64,000 bases of DNA. It comes from JACJWR01 sp963842975. GTDB taxonomy: Bacteria > Actinomycetota > Actinomycetes > S36-B12 > UBA10799. This document shows, in pieces, positions 60,815 through 64,000 of this stretch. Location of the stretch: NCBI GenBank assembly GCA_963842975.1, contig CAWJIH010000004.1:1-64000 (forward strand), given 5' to 3'. The notes under the pieces were generated by a model. That model had not been told where the DNA came from and ran no database searches. It was given only the letters and a program-made list of their open reading frames with translations. Position 1 is the stretch's first letter, and each line of letters opens with the position of its first letter. The position numbers were made by a program, and so were the translations under genes.

Positions 60815-62037
60815 ATGGGGCTGACGTTGACGCCCTTGCCAATCACCACAATGCCCGCGTCAGAGACGGTGTAGCGTTGCCGGTCGCCATCCACGTCCAC
60901 GCCGAGTTGTGCGTGATCCTCCACCGTGACGAACTTGTCGATCACCGCGTTGCGCACCACGGCGCCCTCGCCGATGCGCACTCCAGGCATCACTACGCAG
61001 CCCTCGAGATAGGCGCCCTGAGCAATCCGGACGTTCGGCGCGATCACCGAGTTGCGCACATGTGCACCGGAAATGATGGTTCCCGCCCCCACCATCGACT
61101 CGTGGGCGTTGCCGCCGTAGACGAACTTGGCTGGCGGCAATGGTTGCAGGTGGGTGAGGATCGGCCACTGCCGGTTGTACAGGTTGAAGACGGGGTGGAC
61201 GCTCACCAGATCCATGTGGGCATCGTGGTAGGCGTCGAGGGTCCCAACGTCGCGCCAGTACCCGTGATCGCGTTCGGTTTCGCCGGGAACGATGTTTGCG
61301 TTGAAGTCGTACACCGCAGCCCGTCCCTGCTCGGTGAGCATCGGGATGATGTTGCCCCCCATGTCGTGTACCGAGCCTTCGTCACCGGCGTCTATCTTCA
61401 GCGATTCGATGAGCACGTCGGCAGAGAAGATGTAGTTGCCCATCGACACGTAGGACATAGTCGGGTCGTCGGGGATCCCGGGCGGGTCGGACGGCTTCTC
61501 TAGGAAAGCCTTGATACCCACGCCGTCGTCCTCGGTCTGGATCACCCCAAATTGATGGGCGGTGTCGCGCGGCATCCGAATGCCAGCCACCGTGACACCC
61601 GCACCGGTGGCGATGTGATGCTCCAGCATCTGGCGCGGGTCCATCCGGTAGACGTTGTCGGCGCCGAAGACGACGACATAGTCGGGATGCTCGTCGTACA
61701 CCAGGTTCAGGCTTTGGAAGATGGCGTCGGCCGAGCCGGTGAACCAGCGCGGACCGAGGCGTTGCTGGGCGGGCACCGGCGTGACGTAGTCACCCAACAT
61801 GTTCGACATCCGCCAGGTGGTCGTGATGTGACGGTCCAGCGAATGCGACTTGTATTGCGTCAGCACGGCGATCCGCAAGAAGCCCGCATTGACGAGGTTG
61901 GACAGGACGAAGTCAATCAGCCGATAGGAACCACCAAACGGCACGGCTGGTTTGGCGCGATCGGCGGTAAGTGGCATGAGCCGCTTGCCTTCTCCGCCGG
62001 CGAGGACAATTCCCAGGACTCTCGGATTCTGACGCAC
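60811..62037 (-). CDS. glgC: Glucose-1-phosphate adenylyltransferase
   Basis: 408-residue ADP-glucose synthase. LGIVLAGGEGKRLMPLTADRAKPAVPFGG is the nucleotide-binding start (positions 8 onward), with YRLIDFVLSNLVNAG, WFTGSADAIFQ and a C-terminal left-handed beta-helix (VVMPGVRIGEGAVVRNAVID). It supplies ADP-glucose for the glycogen or maltose-1-phosphate pathway. GTG 62037 has TACTTT ending 6 nt upstream. Divergent from glgA by 72 bp. Confidence 0.95.
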   Translation of the reverse strand: MRQNPRVLGIVLAGGEGKRLMPLTADRAKPAVPFGGSYRLIDFVLSNLVNAGFLRIAVLTQYKSHSLDRHITTTWRMSNMLGDYVTPVPAQQRLGPRWFTGSADAIFQSLNLVYDEHPDYVVVFGADNVYRMDPRQMLEHHIATGAGVTVAGIRMPRDTAHQFGVIQTEDDGVGIKAFLEKPSDPPGIPDDPTMSYVSMGNYIFSADVLIESLKIDAGDEGSVHDMGGNIIPMLTEQGRAAVYDFNANIVPGETERDHGYWRDVGTLDAYHDAHMDLVSVHPVFNLYNRQWPILTHLQPLPPAKFVYGGNAHESMVGAGTIISGAHVRNSVIAPNVRIAQGAYLEGCVVMPGVRIGEGAVVRNAVIDKFVTVEDHAQLGVDVDGDRQRYTVSDAGIVVIGKGVNVSPI

Positions 62038-62043
62038 CTGCTC

Positions 62044-62049
62044 AAAGTA
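62044..62049 (-). promoter_or_regulatory. -10 element TACTTT of glgC
   Basis: TACTTT ends 6 nt before GTG 62037; leaderless-type spacing. Confidence 0.5.
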
Positions 62050-62096
62050 TCGTCCCGCATGCCTTCTTCGCAGCCCCATCAGCAGGATCAACCCCC

Positions 62097-62102
62097 TACT
62101 CT
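62097..62102 (+). promoter_or_regulatory. -10 element TACTCT of glgA
   Basis: TACTCT ends 7 nt before GTG 62110; leaderless-type spacing. Confidence 0.55.
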
Positions 62103-62109
62103 GGGCCAC

Positions 62110-63270
62110 GTGAAAGCAGCCGTGATAACTAAGGAATGGCCGCCGGACAACTACGGCGGCGCTGGAGTACATGTCGAGTACCTCGTGCGCGAGTTGCGCA
62201 CGTTGATCGATGTGGACGTGCACTGCTTCGGTGAACCAAGACCGGACGCCACAGCGCACGCTGTCCCCGCGAACCTCGCCGGTGCCAATCCCGCGCTTGA
62301 GACGCTCGGGGTGGACCTCGACATCGTGGCTGGTCTTGCGGACGTGGATGTCGTGCACAGTCACACGTGGTACGCCAACCTTGCCGGGCATATCGGTGGC
62401 CTCATGCAGGGTGTGCCGCATGTCATCACCGCCCACTCGCTCGAGCCGCGGCGGCCGTGGAAAGAAGAGCAACTCGGGGGTGGATACCGCGTTTCGTCGT
62501 GGGTCGAGCGGACGGCGTACGAGAACGCCACCGCGATCATCGCGGTGAGTCACGGTATGCGTGCCGACGTCTTGGATTGCTACCCCAATGTCGATCCAGC
62601 CAAGGTCCACGTGGTCCACAACGGCATCGACACGGATCAATATCGTCCGATGGAGTCGACTGCCGCACTCGAGCGCCTTGGCGTCCCCACCGACCAGCCC
62701 TACGTTCTATTCGTGGGGCGGATCACCAGGCAGAAGGGCATCAACCACCTGCTCGCAGCTGCCAAGGACTTCGATCCCGGGATCCCACTAGTGCTGGCCG
62801 CATCATCGCCGGACACTCCGGAGATGGGCCAGGAGGTGGCCGATGCCGTTGATGCGCTCAACGCCAGCCGGGGCGGGGTCTACTGGCTCGACACCCAACT
62901 GCAGCGTTCAGATGTGATTGAACTTCTGAGCCATGCGCTGCTATTCGCCTGCCCGTCGGTGTACGAGCCACTCGGGATTGTGAACCTGGAGGCGATGGCC
63001 TGCGAGACTCCCGTTGTGGCGAGCGCCGTTGGCGGCATTCCGGAGGTTGTGGTCGACGGGGAGACCGGGCTATTGGTCGACTACACCCCAGATGACACGG
63101 CAGGCTTCGAAGCCCGAATTGCGGCGGCCGTGAATGAGGTTGCCGCCGATCCGGTGCGCGCTGCCGAGATGGGCAAGGCCGGCAGATCCCGGGCGGTCAA
63201 CGAGTTCGGCTGGCACGCAATCGCTGAGCGAACTGTGGACGTGTACCGCGCTGCGGGTGCCCGGGGCTGA
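62110..63270 (+). CDS. Glycogen synthase / alpha-maltose-1-phosphate synthase (GlgA/GlgM, GT4)
   Basis: 386-residue GT-B glycosyltransferase of family GT4. ITKEWPPDNYGGAGVHVEYL is the N-terminal acceptor region; YVLFVGRITRQKGINHLL and CPSVYEPLGIVNLEAMACET hold the conserved donor-site Lys and Glu-x7-Glu. The actinobacterial enzyme divergent from glgC (Rv1212c type, GlgM) mainly makes maltose-1-phosphate from ADP-glucose, so either product is possible here. Confidence 0.92.
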   Translation: MKAAVITKEWPPDNYGGAGVHVEYLVRELRTLIDVDVHCFGEPRPDATAHAVPANLAGANPALETLGVDLDIVAGLADVDVVHSHTWYANLAGHIGGLMQGVPHVITAHSLEPRRPWKEEQLGGGYRVSSWVERTAYENATAIIAVSHGMRADVLDCYPNVDPAKVHVVHNGIDTDQYRPMESTAALERLGVPTDQPYVLFVGRITRQKGINHLLAAAKDFDPGIPLVLAASSPDTPEMGQEVADAVDALNASRGGVYWLDTQLQRSDVIELLSHALLFACPSVYEPLGIVNLEAMACETPVVASAVGGIPEVVVDGETGLLVDYTPDDTAGFEARIAAAVNEVAADPVRAAEMGKAGRSRAVNEFGWHAIAERTVDVYRAAGARG

Positions 63271-63341
63271 CGTCCGCAGGAGTCGCACCAGGAGCAGTCC
63301 AGGCTCTAGGGTTAGCCGCGTCACGCACACAGGAGGCAGTC

Positions 63342-63770
63342 ATGGTCGTGGGACCAGTTGAGGTCATTGTCATGAAGTTCCCCGGGAGCGAGTTCAACGG
63401 GGAGATTGGTCCCGCTCTTGCTGACATCGTCGCGCAGGGCGACATTCGGGTGCTTGACCTGGTGTTTGTGGTTCGGACGTCAGAGGAAGAGATCGAGATC
63501 ATCGAACTTGACGATCTGGACGACGAGGACATTGACGACCTCAGCGAGGGCACGGGCTCGGTGGTGGACCTCCTGAGCGACGACGATCTTGACTTCATCT
63601 CCGACGAGTTGGAAGTGGGGTCCTCGGCGGTCGCGGTGGTCTTCGAACATGCCTGGGCCGCTCGGTTGGCGTCGGCAGTGCGTGGCTCCAAGGGGGAGAT
63701 AGTGCTAGCGGAGCGCATCCCCGCAGATGTGGTGGAGGCGGCCCTGGACTCCGTCGACGACGAGGACTGA
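63342..63770 (+). CDS. DUF6325-family acidic protein
   Basis: 142-residue soluble protein with GPVEVIVMKFPGSEFNGEIG, an acidic middle (ELDDLDDEDIDDLSEG) and FEHAWAARLASAVRGSKGEIV, the pattern of a small family that often precedes a SHOCT-domain gene in actinobacteria. Function unknown; a membrane-stress role has been guessed for similar proteins. AGGAGG lies 6 nt before the ATG. Confidence 0.78.
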   Translation: MVVGPVEVIVMKFPGSEFNGEIGPALADIVAQGDIRVLDLVFVVRTSEEEIEIIELDDLDDEDIDDLSEGTGSVVDLLSDDDLDFISDELEVGSSAVAVVFEHAWAARLASAVRGSKGEIVLAERIPADVVEAALDSVDDED

Positions 63771-63838
63771 CGCGGCTCACGCGTTGGTCCCGCTGCGACG
63801 GCTGACCGCCGCCCCACTCGATACGAAGGAGTGAACGA

Positions 63839-64000
63839 ATGCGTGGACGTCGAATAGGTCGGCCCGGCCTACTCGGAACGGTGGCCCGAACCGCGGTTGT
63901 GGCAGGCACTGCTACCGCCACGGTGAACGCGGTCGGTAACCACCAAGCAAACAAACAGATGAAACAAGAAGCCGCTGCCGAACAACAGCAACCGGCACAG
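63839..64000 (+). CDS. SHOCT-type small protein, truncated by the window end
   Basis: 54 codons in frame to the last base: MRGRRIGRPGLLGTVARTAV, then an Ala/Thr-rich hydrophobic stretch and a Lys/Gln-rich segment. The basic start followed by GTVARTAVVAGTATA is typical of proteins with a C-terminal SHOCT domain, which would lie beyond the edge. GAAGGAG precedes the ATG. It follows the DUF6325 gene in the same direction. Confidence 0.72.
   Translation, partial: MRGRRIGRPGLLGTVARTAVVAGTATATVNAVGNHQANKQMKQEAAAEQQQPAQ

Noticed and set aside
1..64000. CRISPR arrays, insertion sequences, prophage or replication origin
   Set aside because: No regularly spaced repeats, transposase, integrase, phage structural genes or DnaA-box cluster were seen by reading.

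Overview
The window reads as chromosomal DNA of a high-GC actinobacterium. Evidence: a mycothiol synthase (MshD), GlnR, HspR with an HAIR-like operator, an R2-like ligand-binding oxidase, an EtfD-type reductase, and gene neighbourhoods recalled from mycobacteria (XRE regulator/HBHA-like/DUF2516; GlnR next to mshD; ppk1 with mutT1; divergent glgC/glgA). The single tRNA has no encoded CCA. At least 18 genes have a TANNNT hexamer ending 6-7 nt before the start codon, which suggests widespread leaderless transcription. No rRNA, CRISPR array or insertion sequence was seen, and genus cannot be assigned from this view.

Layout. 0-0.8 kb: edge of a secreted-protein gene and a VapBC pair. 0.9-8.4 kb: ABC exporter, CopD-CtaG copper/oxidase assembly fusion, PAS-GGDEF protein, K+ channel-like protein, glutamine synthetase-like enzyme, tRNA-Gly(CCC). 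8.5-19.2 kb: membrane proteins, a decayed hydrolase, two alpha/beta hydrolase-fold proteins, an orphan PqqD-like protein facing an R2lox, TetR, FUSC, EtfD. 19.4-26.8 kb: a sulfur region with sulfate activation (CysD, CysNC) convergent with a five-gene operon (HTH-PocR regulator, SQR-like flavoprotein, DUF1641, TusE/DsrC-like, DsrE-like). This operon has a perfect DosR/DevR-type core palindrome centred about 43 bp upstream of its predicted leaderless start. A divergent CPVCNK membrane protein sits behind a CsoR-family-like operator.

26.8-35.3 kb: YciO, DUF3097, then dnaK-grpE-dnaJ-hspR-clpB. 35.5-39.1 kb: DUF2516, HBHA-like protein, XRE regulator, asparaginase, DUF4388 protein. 39.2-42.7 kb: a seven-gene operon DUF4395-DsrE-small TM-nitrobindin-Fur-YgfZ-DTD. 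42.9-44.6 kb: secreted L,D-transpeptidase with three N-terminal repeats. 44.6-55.3 kb: GlnR, then mshD-ppk1-CHAD-mutT1 and pstSCAB, a phosphate/polyphosphate block in which pstA carries a frameshift. 55.3-60.8 kb: a twice-frameshifted PAS-GGDEF gene, an NmrA-like protein, a SAP-domain protein, HMG-CoA lyase and a rhomboid-like protein. 60.8-64 kb: divergent glgC/glgA, DUF6325 and a truncated SHOCT-type gene.

Most notable: the putative DosR-controlled sulfide/sulfane-sulfur operon with its CsoR-boxed divergent neighbour; the leaderless promoter pattern; three +1 frameshifts within 2.8 kb; an orphan RiPP-recognition protein convergent with R2lox; and several large inverted or tandem repeats. 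All functions are inferred from sequence motifs and family knowledge; no searches could be run.
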